A DNA stretch of 64,000 nucleotides, taken from positions 11,938,992 to 12,002,991 of the forward strand of contig CM032804.1 in the NCBI GenBank assembly GCA_019155185.1, given 5' to 3'. Of this stretch, positions 25,311 to 36,900 are shown one piece after another. The notes under the pieces were generated by a model that saw nothing but the letters and a program-made list of their open reading frames with translations, had not been told where the DNA came from and searched no databases. The position numbers and the translations under genes were made by a program. This DNA comes from Beaufortia kweichowensis. Taxonomy: Eukaryota > Chordata > Actinopteri > Cypriniformes > Gastromyzontidae. Each line of letters begins with the position of its first letter. Within the stretch, counting starts at the first letter, position 1.

Positions 25311-25847
25311 TGGATTCGCCATGTTTCATTTTATGCAGATATGTGCATAGTTTTTACACTGGTTATTACTGAAATTAAAGAAATAGAGCAAGTTAAAGGT
25401 ATAAAAAGAAAATGTATTTTTTAGTGTTATAGCAGAGGTCTTTTGCGAACATAATTTATGCATATGCTGATGAAAACAAAAGACGGATAAATGTATGAAC
25501 ATCCTTTTTGAATAGTGAACAGATATTATCACTGGGCTATAGATTTATGCTATTTGCAAAAATATGAATAAATGTGGTTTTATTTTAACCTTCGACTTCG
25601 TGTCTTTACATTTCGCACCACACTTTTATAATAAAAAATTCATCGATGTATATTTTACATACTACGCTGTGTTTATGTTACTCTGTATGTCATCTATTAG
25701 GTTTATATTACGTTTGTGCAAAGTCCTTTTGGAAATTCCTCCGAGAAGCACAATTTAGAAATTCCGAAAAGATCACGCCGTGCTGTTTGTAAATAAAATT
25801 TCTATAAACAAACACAGTACTTATATTGCAGTAGAAATACAGTACTA

Positions 25848-25853
25848 TTTATT
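25848..25853 (-). terminator. Candidate polyadenylation signal of the minus-strand duplicated gene
   Basis: The plus strand tttatt is AATAAA on the minus strand, about 230 bases past the stop codon at 26084-26082. Confidence 0.4.
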
Positions 25854-25917
25854 TACAAAAACAACTCAAAAATGTTTTGCTACACATACATTATACATAC
25901 ATTATACATTACATCAA

Positions 25918-26062
25918 ATATTTTTTCTGATGCACAAACTATTTTTTTGATGCACATATTACTTTTTCTCATGCACATAGTTTTTTACTGCACATACTGC
26001 TTTTTCTGATCCACAAAGTTATTTTTTCTACTGCACATGTTTCTTTTTTCTAATGCACAAAT
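25918..26062. repeat. Degenerate tandem repeat of about 20-24 bp
   Basis: Six or so imperfect units alternate a T-rich run with an invariant-looking GCACA or CCACA core (for example TTTTTCTGATGCACA). It lies in the 3'UTR region of the minus-strand gene ending at 26082. Confidence 0.7.
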
Positions 26063-26081
26063 AAAATGTTGATAGTGTAAA

Positions 26082-27851
26082 TTATTTAAAAAGTGGATGT
26101 AAAACTTTACTGCTAAGAGTCCGTCTCACTGAAGAAATGTGAAGACGAGGTTCCACAGGTCTGCAGGGCGGCAACTGACCCAAAAGTGGCAGCGACACTG
26201 CAAAACAGATATAAATTATAGAAATAAATTGTCCATTTGCAGCAAGTGAACATAAATTTTAGGGAGATTATTGAAACGTGATGCATACTGGACCATGATA
26301 TCTAGTGAAGTGTGGTTCACTCACCTTTAGAGTCATTTAGACCAATAAGAGAAGGTCTGCTGGGAAGTGCATGTGGGAACAAAGGCTCAAACTGAGTTAT
26401 CTTCATAGGATGCCCTCTGTTGACTAGCATTACACGTGTCAACTGCAAAAACAAATTAGTTACTGTATATGATTTCACAATATTATGAACAAAATAAACT
26501 TTCTGACTTCATCAAAATTTCCAAACATTTTCTTTACCTTTTGCTCTGGCTGTCTTCTCTTACTGAGGTGCACACTTTCTAGGGTAGTAGACCCCTGCAG
26601 TCTGTCATCTCTCTCAGCTAAACAATAAGAACATTGGTTTCAAATATAACGTTTGATTACAAATAAAGTCATGTAGACACAAAATCTATTAATATTCTTA
26701 CTTGGACGTTTGAGAAGAGACACTCTCTGACAAATTCTTCCTCTGAAAGTAACATGCAATAAACATTAAATGATTAAATATTCACTTAGGCTGTTCATGT
26801 TGAGAGATATTTTCATTATGTAGATGATAGCTCACCTGGGTGGAGGTTGTGCAGGTCTGGATGGTTGTAGCCTAGGTGGCAGCGACACTGCAAACCAACC
26901 AGATTAAACACAATGAAATAAATTGTGGACCTCTAGTAATATTCAGGCCAAAAGGAACTCACACGATGCATTGAGCTACTATGTTAAATAAGAAAGTTTT
27001 TGTTATGTAATATTTCATAACTTTTGTGTGGAGCACACTTACCTGTGGAGGAATCCAGAGTTATAAGAGAAGGCCCGGTACGGGTGTGCAAAGCTTCAGG
27101 CTGAGACTTTGGCACAGTGAACCCTCTGTTGGTCACTTTGGGAAGTGTCAACTGCAAAAGCACAATGATTTAATTACTGTAAACCTTATTGCCTTAAGTC
27201 ATTTCACAGTTTTGTTCATTAAAATGTACATGTTATAATAACAAAGTGGAAGAGTGTGTGAAAACGACTTATATATTATAAACTATAGCCTGATATAGCA
27301 TTAAAAAACATTTCAATACTTTTACAGTGTCTGTGAAATCCTGTAAAGCCTAATCTACAAATAGCTCCATACGCACAACTGCGGTTAATAACTTAAAATA
27401 GTAGTAGCATAACGCAAAAACAAATATTACATCATATCAGACATACTTAAGATATTACACTATAATATTATATATAATACATCATTTACAATGTCATATA
27501 TCCATATTTGTTTTTTGATACCTTTTGCTTGGGCTCTCTCGCTTTAGGGTCCACAGATTGTAGGGTAGACCCGTGAATTTTGTCAGCTCTTCCAGCTAAA
27601 TTGACAAACATAAAGCAAGTGTCAAATGATATATTTCATTATAAATACATTTGATGACATTCTTACGTAGAGGTTTGAGAATGGGGTGTATTTTCACTCC
27701 CTGACAAAGCATTTCTCTGAAAATCAAGTTGAATGAATATTAGAATATAAAATATTGACTTATGTTGTTAATGTTGAGAGATTTAGATGATACTTTACCT
27801 GATAGACTCGTTTGGACCAGCACCATAAACAGACATTTTGTACAAATCCAT
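26082..27851 (-). CDS. Unrecognised nine-exon gene with tandem duplication of four exons
   Basis: Coding exons on the minus strand: 27851-27799, 27716-27667, 27595-27522, 27151-27043, 26887-26836, 26742-26702, 26617-26538, 26442-26325, 26197-26082 (TAA at 26084-26082). All have GT-AG borders and the frame stays open across all eight junctions, giving about 230 residues. The start may be the ATG at 27851 or the in-frame ATG at 27836. I do not recognise the family. The protein is basic and Pro/Ser-rich, with no signal peptide or membrane segment. Exons 2-5 (residues 18-112) and 6-9 (113-230) are homologous in order. The pairs are MLCQGVKIHPILKP with RICQRVSLLKRP, HGSTLQSVD with QGSTTLESVH, LTLPKVTNRG with LTRVMLVNRG, RTGPSLITLDSS with PSRPSLIGLNDS, and VSLPPRLQPSRP with VSLPLLGQLPPCRP. 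Intron phases repeat as 2,1,0,1. It converges with ARHGAP27 and diverges from COA3. No function is assigned. Confidence 0.75.
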
Positions 27852-28127
27852 TTGACGACGAGCAAAACTGAAGCGACTAAAATCAAAGTTTAATATGATA
27901 AGCTACTTGCGATACTGTTTGTATTACGTAATAATATTTAAAAAATGCCGTAACCATGGTGACGACTTTTTTCAACAATTGTGAAAAATATTAACGTGAA
28001 ATAATTAAAAAAATTATATTATGCGATTTATAACAAAAATATTATAATTTTATGACATAAAGCAGGGGGTTCAAATGGTTTTTATCAAGGGACGGGAACA
28101 GCCAATTAAAAGTGGGCGAGGTACAGC

Positions 28128-28135
28128 TGACGTCA
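28128..28135. promoter_or_regulatory. Palindromic CRE/ATF site, promoter side of the minus-strand gene
   Basis: TGACGTCA, a perfect CREB/ATF half-site palindrome, lies about 280 bp upstream of the minus-strand gene's ATG. A CCAAT box (gccaatt) is nearby at about 28101. Confidence 0.5.
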
Positions 28136-28461
28136 ACATCAAGGACCAATATTATGTAAATATATAATATAAACTGAGGAGTAAATTATTAATTTACTAT
28201 TGGGCCACAATTTTAAAATAATGTAGATTTTGCAGAGATTCTGTGCAAAAAAGATTTTGCTGGAAGTTGACACTTTAATTTACTTTAATGGTACTTTAAT
28301 TTTAAGGTTGTTTTATTATTTGTATATCCAGAACATAAATGACTATATATGTAATGTTTAAATAATAAAAAGTACTATCACTTACTATGAAATATTAGTA
28401 TTAAACAATTTTACTTGATTTTACTATCGGACCATCACACCCGTGATCTGCGAACAAGCGG

Positions 28462-28469
28462 TGACGTCA
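28462..28469. promoter_or_regulatory. Palindromic CRE/ATF site, probably the original COA3 promoter
   Basis: The 12-bp palindrome GGTGACGTCACC contains a perfect CRE. It lies 27 bp left of the LINE insertion point at 28496. Before the insertion it would have been about 80 bp from the COA3 ATG, a typical position for a CRE in a compact housekeeping promoter. It may also serve the divergent minus-strand gene. Confidence 0.55.
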
Positions 28470-28483
28470 CCAGCTGACGAGCT

Positions 28484-28495
28484 AGAGATGCGCTG
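28484..28495. repeat. Left copy of the LINE target-site duplication
   Basis: AGAGATGCGCTG matches AGAGACGCGCTG at 30313-30324 at 11 of 12 bases. The two copies bracket the LINE exactly, at its 5' truncation point and its 3' tail. Confidence 0.7.
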
Positions 28496-30312
28496 TGCTG
28501 ATGATGGAGCGATATGGAAGAGGGGACGTAATGTAACACATGTAACAAAAGTCATACAAACAGCGGTTAATGAAGTGGAAAAATGGGCCAATAAATGGAG
28601 TTTCCGGTTATCAATTGCTAAAACTCAAATAGTTTGTTTTGCAAAGAGAAATTGTATTCCTGAAATCAAAGTGAATCTTTATGATCAGGTACTGGAACAA
28701 GTCAAAGTTATAAAATATTTAGGGATATTGATGGATTGTAGGTTAACTTTTAAGACACATATAGAGAAAGTATTAGAAAAATGCAAAAAAGGTAATAATA
28801 TATTAAGATGTTTATCAGGGATGGAATGGGGAGCTAATCGAAAATCTTTACAAAGAATATACTGTGCATTGATCAGGTCGGTAATTAATTATGGACATAT
28901 TATTTATGGATCTGCGTCAAAATCCTGGATTAAGAAAGTTGAAACAGTTCAGGCACAATCATTAAGAATTTGTTGTGGGGCTTTTAGATCCTCCATTGCA
29001 GGTGGAGGTAGGAGAACTACCTATGAGTATACGTAAATTGAAATGAACAATGAATTACTGGATTAATATAAAAAGGCATACTGAGACACATCCAGTCAAG
29101 GAAATACTAAAAGAGTGCTGGGAATATGGAAATGATCACATTAGAAGTTTTGGTTAGACAGCAAATAAGGATGCTATGAATCTGGGTATTACTGAAATTC
29201 CAGTTAGTCCCTCCGTTGTAATACCACATATTCCTCCTTGGTTGCTTCCTATGCCTCAAGTTGATTTCTATCAACTAAATAAGATTAAGAATGAAAAGCC
29301 TATATATAAAGAGGTTGTTGTTCAGCAGTATATGGATCAAGCATATTCCTCAATGCTTCATATATTCACTGATGGGTCAGCTGTATATATTCAGAGCTTT
29401 CAAGTCTCTATTCAGAAAAGGGTAACAAATGATGTATCTGTTTTTACAACTGAGTTGATAGCAATTTTGTTGGCTATTCAGTGGGTGGAGGAAGTTAAGC
29501 CACCAAGGGCAGTTATTTGTTCAGATTCTATATCACCTTTAAGTAGTATATCAGGTGGGCAACAGCAAGGCAAGAATTAATATATGAGATACTTTTAAAT
29601 CTGTTTAGAATACAAAAAATGGGTATAGTTCTGAGGTTCATATGGGTACCTGCACACGTGGGAGTAGAAGGTAATGAAACAGTTGATAAACTGGCTAAAC
29701 AGGCAATGAAACATATGACCATTGAAGTACAAATTCCACTGAGTAAAGCAGAAATAAAGGGAATAATTAAAGATCACATTAATAAAAAGTGGCAAGAAGT
29801 GTGGGACAGGGAAATAAAGGGCAGGCACTTATACAACATTCAAAAACAAGTTGGAAAAGGGAGAGTAAGCCTTAAAGATAGGAGAGAAGACATTATTATT
29901 ACACGACTGCGAATAGGACATTCAGGTTTAAATCACTCATTGTTTATAATAGGGACACATCAAACTGGATTGTGTATATCCTGTAGTGAAGCGGAGACTG
30001 TTGAGCATGTACTTCTACATTGTACTGTATTTACCAAAGAAAGAGACGAGTTGATTAAGAAATTGAAGGATCTAAATATAACCAGTTTCACTTTATCAAA
30101 TCTATTAAGTTGTGCTTCAGAACAATCAAGAGTGCAGAGAGAAATACTTAATTATCTCAAAATAACAGAACTGGAAAGAAGAATTTAAATGTAATTTAAA
30201 GGGTTTTTTTGTCTTATTCCCCGTCGATGCTTCACACTCCAGTCCAGTTGGTGGCGGTAATACACCATAAGTTGGCTTGTCAACCGCCAATAAACGACAC
30301 AAGAAGAAGAAG
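28496..30312 (+). mobile_element. 5'-truncated, decayed I-clade-type LINE (RT end and RNase H)
   Basis: The element starts inside reverse transcriptase at the catalytic ADD motif (ADDGAIWKRGRN) and continues through the thumb region (VIKYLGILMDCRLTFKTHIE, 28700-29030). An RNase H domain follows, with FTDGSA, TTELIAILLAIQWV, ICSDS and VPAHVGVEGNETVDKLA (about 29360-29700). After it comes a Cys-His cluster (CISCSEAETVEHVLLHC, near 29975-30025). The frame breaks near 29037-29175 and 29580-29620, so it is not functional. The 3'UTR has the fish-type tail TTGGTGGCGGTAATACACC and ends in (GAA)n. RNase H in a non-LTR element points to the I clade or a relative. It is flanked by a 12-bp duplication. 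Confidence 0.9.
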
Positions 30313-30324
30313 AGAGACGCGCTG
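30313..30324. repeat. Right copy of the LINE target-site duplication
   Basis: AGAGACGCGCTG directly follows the (GAA)n end of the LINE and matches 28484-28495 with one mismatch. It sits 28 bp before the COA3 ATG, so the insertion hit the promoter-proximal or 5'UTR sequence of COA3. Confidence 0.7.
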
Positions 30325-30351
30325 GGTGAGAGGCTGACTCACGGAAGCGGC

Positions 30352-30919
30352 ATGGAGGGTGGCAAGACTCCAGCGACACCAAATCCTCTAACACCTGCTC
30401 AAAAAGAGCTCCTCAGGAGACAGCTTGAGCTCGAGAACTGGAAGAAACAGTCGAAACAACTCCGAGGGCGTAATGTGATCACAGGACTGGCCATCGGAGC
30501 TTTCGTAGTGGGTTTGTGTATCCTTTGATGACGTTTTACGACGAATTTTCTAGTCATTTAAAAGCACCCATAGGAAAATTTACCCTGGTTTTTAATCTAA
30601 CTACACATTTTTATGGTTAGACTGTATAGACCATGGTAATTTTGTGCTTATTATGGTTTTACCACAAATGAAACCAAAAGCTATGGTCACTAAGTGTGAT
30701 TTTGTAAGGGTATACATATTGGATTTCCAATTATAAAACATGAAGCCAGTTATTTGTATTCTTTTATTTTTGTTTGTTGAACACATTGGCCTTAACTGAA
30801 TCCTTCCATCAGTCAGCTACACCATTCTCTCAGTGAAGCAGGAGAGAATCATGGATGAGATTGATGATGAGGCAAAGATCATCATCATGAAAGGTCCCCG
30901 GACAGGGGCAAACTCTTAA
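30352..30919 (+). CDS. coa3: COA3 (CCDC56), cytochrome c oxidase assembly factor 3
   Basis: Exons 30352-30517 and 30813-30919 encode 90 residues. The family member is a single-pass inner mitochondrial membrane protein that stabilises newly made COX1 and supports complex IV assembly. Residues 11-45 hold the conserved LTPAQKELLRRQLELENW segment and a basic patch. RNVITGLAIGAFVVGL begins the membrane helix, followed by SYTILSVKQERIMDEIDDEAK in exon 2. The donor at 30518 gives a gap-free match to the human protein as I remember it; a donor two bases earlier is possible with another acceptor. The first ATG is 30352. The frame is open further upstream but only through LINE tail without an ATG. Neighbour WNK4 matches human synteny. 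The protein is a little shorter than human COA3 at the N-terminus. Confidence 0.88.
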
Positions 30920-31346
30920 ACCCTCCTGTAAGGTGTCACTGATGCCATGCTGACTCTGAGATTTCAGTTTTTTTACTGACTTGTAGAAGGGTCACCTTTT
31001 ACAATGTCTTCTGTCCTGTTCTTTACATTTGCCACTAATACCAGTATCTTTTTGTAAACGATCTTTGAGCAAAATGGAAAATTATAGGAAAGCGAACTGT
31101 TATTTATGTGCATATTGTTTCATTAAGGAAGAGTGTCAATATAGCATTAAAAACCTGTATGTAACTTTTTCTGGGTCACTTATTAAACATCATAGTGCAT
31201 TACACAGTGTATTAATAATGTGATTTATTAGGACATTTGTAATTGATATTGCACATTTATAGACTTGGCAGTAATATGCAATAATGTGCTGTTACCTTTT
31301 TTTTAATCAATTAATCAGTTTTTGTTTCGTTTTTTTCCGTGCAATA

Positions 31347-31376
31347 CCGCTAGGTGGCAGTATGTGACGTCACATA
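31347..31376. promoter_or_regulatory. CTCF-like motif next to a palindromic CRE
   Basis: CCGCTAGGTGGCAG at 31347-31360 fits the vertebrate CTCF core closely. It abuts TATGTGACGTCACATA (31361-31376), a perfect 16-bp palindrome holding a full CRE. The site lies between COA3 and WNK4. Confidence 0.5.
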
Positions 31377-33680
31377 AGAGAAAGCTGGTTTCTAGTTTGT
31401 TTACACAGTCTACATGCATGTTGATAAGCTTAGTGCTAACTGTGCCTCTCTGCTCTCGCAAGAACAGCAAAGGCACATTATATTCTTCAGCAAATACAGA
31501 AGAAATATACAGGTAATACAAGAAGCTCCAAGTTGTTCACTTGAGATTTAGTTGCAGAGAAATCCTGACAACACACAAACAGTGTTATATTAATTTAAAT
31601 GATGTTGTAATTTATTATTGCCTGTTAAATATTATTCTGTAAAACATTTCAAAATGACACAATCCAAAAGTTATATTTTGCAGTGTGCAGTGTGCTCCTC
31701 TTATAATCTTACATTTGGTAGTGCAGTAGATCAAAATGTATGCAAAAATTATTGCTATAGGAAACTAAACATACGCAGTGTGCATTTCTTTTCTTGGAAG
31801 AACGCTCTTCTGTAGAATCTATATCTGTATGTATGCCCTTAATGCAGAGCAAGTAAAGAGAGATAACAGAAAGCTGATGGGGGCAGAGAAGAACACGATA
31901 GTCGTTGTCACCTCTCACGTGACTTACGCTTGCTGTGTGTTTATGTGTTGTTCTCTCCATCCATCGGGCTGTTATGTGAAATATGATTCGGCAAAACTTT
32001 TGCACAGGAGGGTGGGTGGGGGTGATTAGTACTGTAGAGGTTAATGTAGAGAGGCCCGGCTTCTCGCGGGGAAGCAATATGTTCATAATGATAAGGGTTC
32101 ATACTTACACTCATGTCGTTCTGGTGGGCTTCTCGGTCAGACGTTCATAGCCTCAGACAACAGCAATGCTGTATCACACTTTGTGGGTCTACGCTATCTT
32201 TAAAACACAAGCTTTACTATAGCTACATAATTATAATTGACATTCACGTTATCTTTATCATTTTGGGACATGCATGATTTTGTTAGAAACATTACAGTAA
32301 TTCACCTTTATTATCCTTTCACTATATTGTCCAGTCTTATGCCACTGTGAATAAAACCCTCTAGTGGCCCACTGGCACACTCAGACAAGTCAAAGCTAAT
32401 CCTTTTGAGTCTTTAAGCCACTAGAAACACGGCAACAAATGACCTGTGCTTGTGCAGTTAAGCTTTAAGTGACCCTCACGCTTTTTCTAGCATTACACAA
32501 CCCGTCCGTCTGTTTGATTGGGCATCAGCTCATTGCTAGGAAACAAGTACAGTAATAAACACTGAAAGAATAAGAAGCAGAGACAACTCAAAAAAAAGCT
32601 GTTGTGAGTCTGTGCAGATGAATGGCTTATTGTAGATTTTTTGTCTTACCTTTGGATATTCATACTGTATCTGAATATCTGAAACGGATAATATTAGTAG
32701 TTGTGTTATATTTACATGAACCCTTTCAAAACCTTATTATCAGCCTGCCAAATTGACTAATAATCTTCAGTCTGTTTGGACCATTAAACGTGTTTATGTC
32801 TTAAATAGAACGTTACTGATATGTTTTGCAAAGTTTGGCTAGAGGCCAGATCTATGTTTATTACAGCTCTGGTGCTTCTCATCAGATCCACTATCAGCTG
32901 ATCAGCTATTATTAGCTATTATTATTTACACATATTGAAACATGATCACAGGACCATGACAATCATAGGCGGCCCCCTTAATTCTGAAATTATTACATAT
33001 CACCAATGATAAATATGGGATCACTTTCTTTTATTAGCATTAATCTAATGATACAGTAACGGCAGAAGAAGAAATAAAAAGTTATTTTTAGAAAGGAAAG
33101 CATTTGTGCAATGGCAATTTTAAGCATGACTAATAACAAGACATAATTAAGTTAAATCTATCTGTCAATCTATTATGATAAAATCTGAGTGATGTGTGAT
33201 TGTCTTTATAAAGTTACTGCTCAATCTTTTTTAGACGGGGTTCCTTGAGTGAGGTTCATAATGCAACAGATCACAGTCTCCTGCAAAAATAATTTGAGAA
33301 GTAACTTAAGTAATAGACGTGATGTTGTTTAAGATGTGAAAGGTTGCACACGTCAATGTAGTGAACCAAACTACAGTTTAATTGCACTTAGGTGAGCAGG
33401 AATACCCAGGTTAGTGGTCCCTTACCGACTAATTACTGAGGTGTTTTTCCACGGGGAGGAGCAACAGCTGCAGCAGAGTAACTCGCTACACACTTGCGCT
33501 CAGAACGCGAAGGCGACGCAGCGTACGCGCTCCGTGGACACGCTCGAGAGTCAAACCACAACATTCGTCAACTAAACCAATTATTAATCGAGTTCTTGCG
33601 TAACGTTACGTGAGAACGTCATCTTGCGTTCGAAATATTGTATATTTGCGCTATCTGTTTGATTTATACTTAAACGGGAT

Positions 33681-33840
33681 TGCGCTCCTGGAGCGGGTCG
33701 TTCTTGAAGTGTTATTACGATCTAGAGGACAACTAAACGGATGATTAATCTTGCGCCTCGCTATTTTTGTGTTTTGCTTAAACCGCTCCTGAGACGTTCT
33801 TCTTGAAGCGTTATTATGGTTTAGAGATTGTTATCGGACT
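33681..33840 (+). repeat. Imperfect direct duplication in the WNK4 5'UTR
   Basis: TTCTTGAAGTGTTATTACGA (about 33702) and TTCTTGAAGCGTTATTATGG (about 33802) are about 100 bp apart, and both are followed by a TCTAGAG/TTTAGAG-like stretch. Each copy is preceded by a CGCTCCTG motif. A roughly 50-bp unit has duplicated and diverged. Confidence 0.6.
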
Positions 33841-33932
33841 TAAACAAGACGAATAGTAGATGCAGCATAGATGCACACGATGCGGTAAACTGAACTTACT
33901 TTTTGCGTTATACTTTTAAGACATCTACTACA

Positions 33933-36900
33933 ATGTCACAGGCTGAAGTTGACATGGCTGGTCTTGGCTTCCCGAAGTTACCTGCCGGGTTCGACGCGGA
34001 CTCTTTCTTCCCAGCGCGACTTCCGCCGAGACGCAGGAGACACTCGGCAAACTCCAGGAGAAATGCCTACAGATTAAACAAACTGCACACTATGGATATA
34101 GAGCCTCAGGAGAGCATCGTACCCCTCACCAAAACACTCTCATGGTCAGCCGATAACATTTTATCTGAGACTACTATTGAAGAAAAGAAGACGGACTCCA
34201 CTCCGACTCCATCTCCCGACTCCAGCTCACCACCTGAGACCCAGGACTCGGACCCGCGACCGGTGGAGACCTGGACCGCGGAGGAGCCCAGCGCACGGGA
34301 GATTGACCCGAGTTCAGAATCGGACGATGAAAGCGCGCAGAAAAAGGTTGTTTTGTCTCCGACGCAGTTTGAGAGTAAACGGGAGCAGGATGAGAAGGAT
34401 GAGGTCGAGACGAAAGCTGTGGCCACCTCACCTGACGGAAGGTTCCTGAAGTTTAACATTGAGATCGGAAGGGGGTCCTTTAAGACCGTCTATAAAGGAT
34501 TGGATACGGAGACCACCGTGGAGGTTGCTTGGTGTGAACTGCAGGTAAATAGTCTGAAGGATGCTGATGCACCTGTTCACATTACCCTTGTTGCTTTTAT
34601 AGCTTTCAGTAATCTTTACTAAATATCACTGTAAGATTTAGTTTAATCAACTTCATAGAAAGAAAGAAAGAAATGAAGTAAATTATCGAAGCGAATTACA
34701 GTATTTAAGTGAAGCTTTGTAATTTTGAGTAATTTCTGTTTTCTTAAAGCACTTGTAGTTAAATACTTAACCAAGTTAACACACCCACAGGAAAAAATAG
34801 TAAACTGTAGTAAAATTCAAGATACTATAGTGTATTTTAACCTTTTTTCAACCACAGTAAATATTAATGTATACTACAGTATTTACTACAGTTTATAAAT
34901 TCACTGTGGTTTATGAATACTAGTTGTTTTGAATAAAAGCATCTTGTCAAATGTGTAAATGTAAATTAACGTAGCACATTAACAGAATGTAGCAATAACT
35001 ATCATTTTTTTAAAGTAGGCCCTCTACATACTTATTTAATGTGTGCAGTTTTGCTGTTGTAACAGTAATTGTAGTCACTTTGTTAAACCATGCTTCCCAT
35101 GGTAATTGGTGTGTAGATCATTTTATCTAAGGGTCATCAGGTCTGCTGGTAAATTTAGATAATGATGATGTGCCGATGATGAATGGGTGTAGTTAAAATT
35201 ACAAAAACAAGTTACAATGCAAAACATGAAGATTGTGTGTATTGTCTGCTTGACTGGTGTCTCCACTCCCCCGTGATAAACAGATGAATGAATGAATGAG
35301 TTATCTACTAATCACATGCACATCACTGAATATAGTAACGTTCCATCCCTATTTTAACATGTCCTGTATTCCTTTGTAAGGGAGTCAGTTGTGTGATCAG
35401 CATGTGATCAAGGTCAGAGGTCATTATGCTACAGGTGACACACTGACAATGCATTAATCAACAGGCACCAGGTGTCTCTTCCAGTCATGTGCAAAGTCAA
35501 TAGTTTGATTTACGAGTGTCTGTGTTTGTTTCAACTCAGACTGAGGTTTAAAATGTCAGAACTTTCCTCTAGCTTGTTACGTTCGTGATTGAGTTGTTAA
35601 ATATGTATAAGTAACACAAGTGTATCAAATTTGCAGGATCAGTGTGGACTATCAGATGTACTGTGCTGCAGTAATTTCATTAGAGAGTATCACTTTTATT
35701 ATCTAGGCTCTCATCTGTATTTTTTTTCTTGTTTCTCTATGCACCAAACCCTAAACCTACATTCCCACTTAGATGAGGTAAGAAGGGGTCAAGGACAGGT
35801 ACAGGCGGAAAGATAATATTCTTGTGACTTGGTTTTATTAACTAGTGGTGAAAGCTGCTTGATTTATCACCCTCGTGTTACTCTATATTAAAATCAGCTT
35901 GTTGTGTCATGCATAAGGAACTTTCGGTTCTTGTGCTGACAGCTTCTCCAAGGTATGTTGGCTATTATGTCCACAAGCCCAGGTAACTCGAGTAATGGGC
36001 ACCGAACCAAAGCTGACCTTGTGGTAAAGAGAACGAGGTCAAGAGATGCAGAATGTGAAATCATATAGAAAAAAAAATCATAGTTGAGTATATGTGACAC
36101 ATTCTCTGGCACTTGAATACATGTGGCACAAGTCTTTTCAGATCCATTTGGAGTAAATCTGATATTATATATCTGATAAACCTGATCTTATGGCCTCACA
36201 TTTGGACAGTTAAGTCGAATGTAAAGTATACATTTTATTGCATTAGATGTAAAACAGAATTAAACCAAATAGCATCTGCAGACAAATTGGATCCTTAGTG
36301 GATGTTACCTCAGATGTCCTAAAAGAGTAAGTTTATCTATACTGTAGACATCTTCCACTAATGTCTGGCAACCAGAAAGTATCCTGATCTTAATTTTACA
36401 TATTTACCTTATGTGAAATGTGTGCTTGTTCTATCTTTCTTTGAAATGAATGACATTTGGCATGACATTTTCTCAGACAATTTAAACCATTCAGACGTTT
36501 TTAAGTGTGGCTTAAGTGTCCTAATACCTTTTGGGACCACTGTATGTTCTCTTCATAGGGTTCAGAGTGAACTAACAGAGTACAATTTCTTCTTCAACAT
36601 CAGTCATCACAGCACAGGTGCATATTGCTACTGCCGTCATTCACTGCTAGTAGCGCTTCACGTGGAAAAACACTTAATGATCAGCCTGGGTGGACAGCAA
36701 ATTAGGGATGTGTACAGCTTTAGATGTTTGTATTTGTACTTCATGTACTGTCTTCTGGCTAAATATTTTGTTTGTATGTTATAAGGATGTGTTGTTAACC
36801 TTGAATGGCCATAGGTAAGATTTTGTGACTTTCTGGACTTCCACCTCCCAGCCATTCATTAAAGACTGTTTTTGAACATGCCACTTCTTCATCTTGGGCA

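Larger units (their letters stand above)
30920..33932. other. COA3 3'UTR, intergenic region, and WNK4 promoter and 5'UTR
   Basis: No convincing coding exon. 31347-31376 carries adjacent CTCF-like and CRE motifs, followed by a donor-like site at 31512 (ACAG then gtaata), so an unannotated transcript may start here. About 33470-33930 is GC- and CpG-richer and forms the likely WNK4 promoter and 5'UTR. Confidence 0.45.

Noticed and set aside
28443..28495. Start of a long frame leading into the LINE
   Set aside because: These bases are host promoter sequence and target-site duplication; the LINE begins at 28496, so the Met here is accidental.
30277..30351. N-terminal extension of COA3 into the LINE tail
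   Set aside because: The frame is open but starts at TTG and encodes a Lys-rich stretch from the (GAA)n tail. The first ATG is 30352.
31709..32086. 125-codon minus-strand frame between COA3 and WNK4
   Set aside because: Low-complexity composition, no recognisable domain, and a competing frame on the plus strand.
34174..34459. Frames overlapping WNK4 exon 1 on both strands
   Set aside because: Shadows of the GC-rich WNK4 coding exon.
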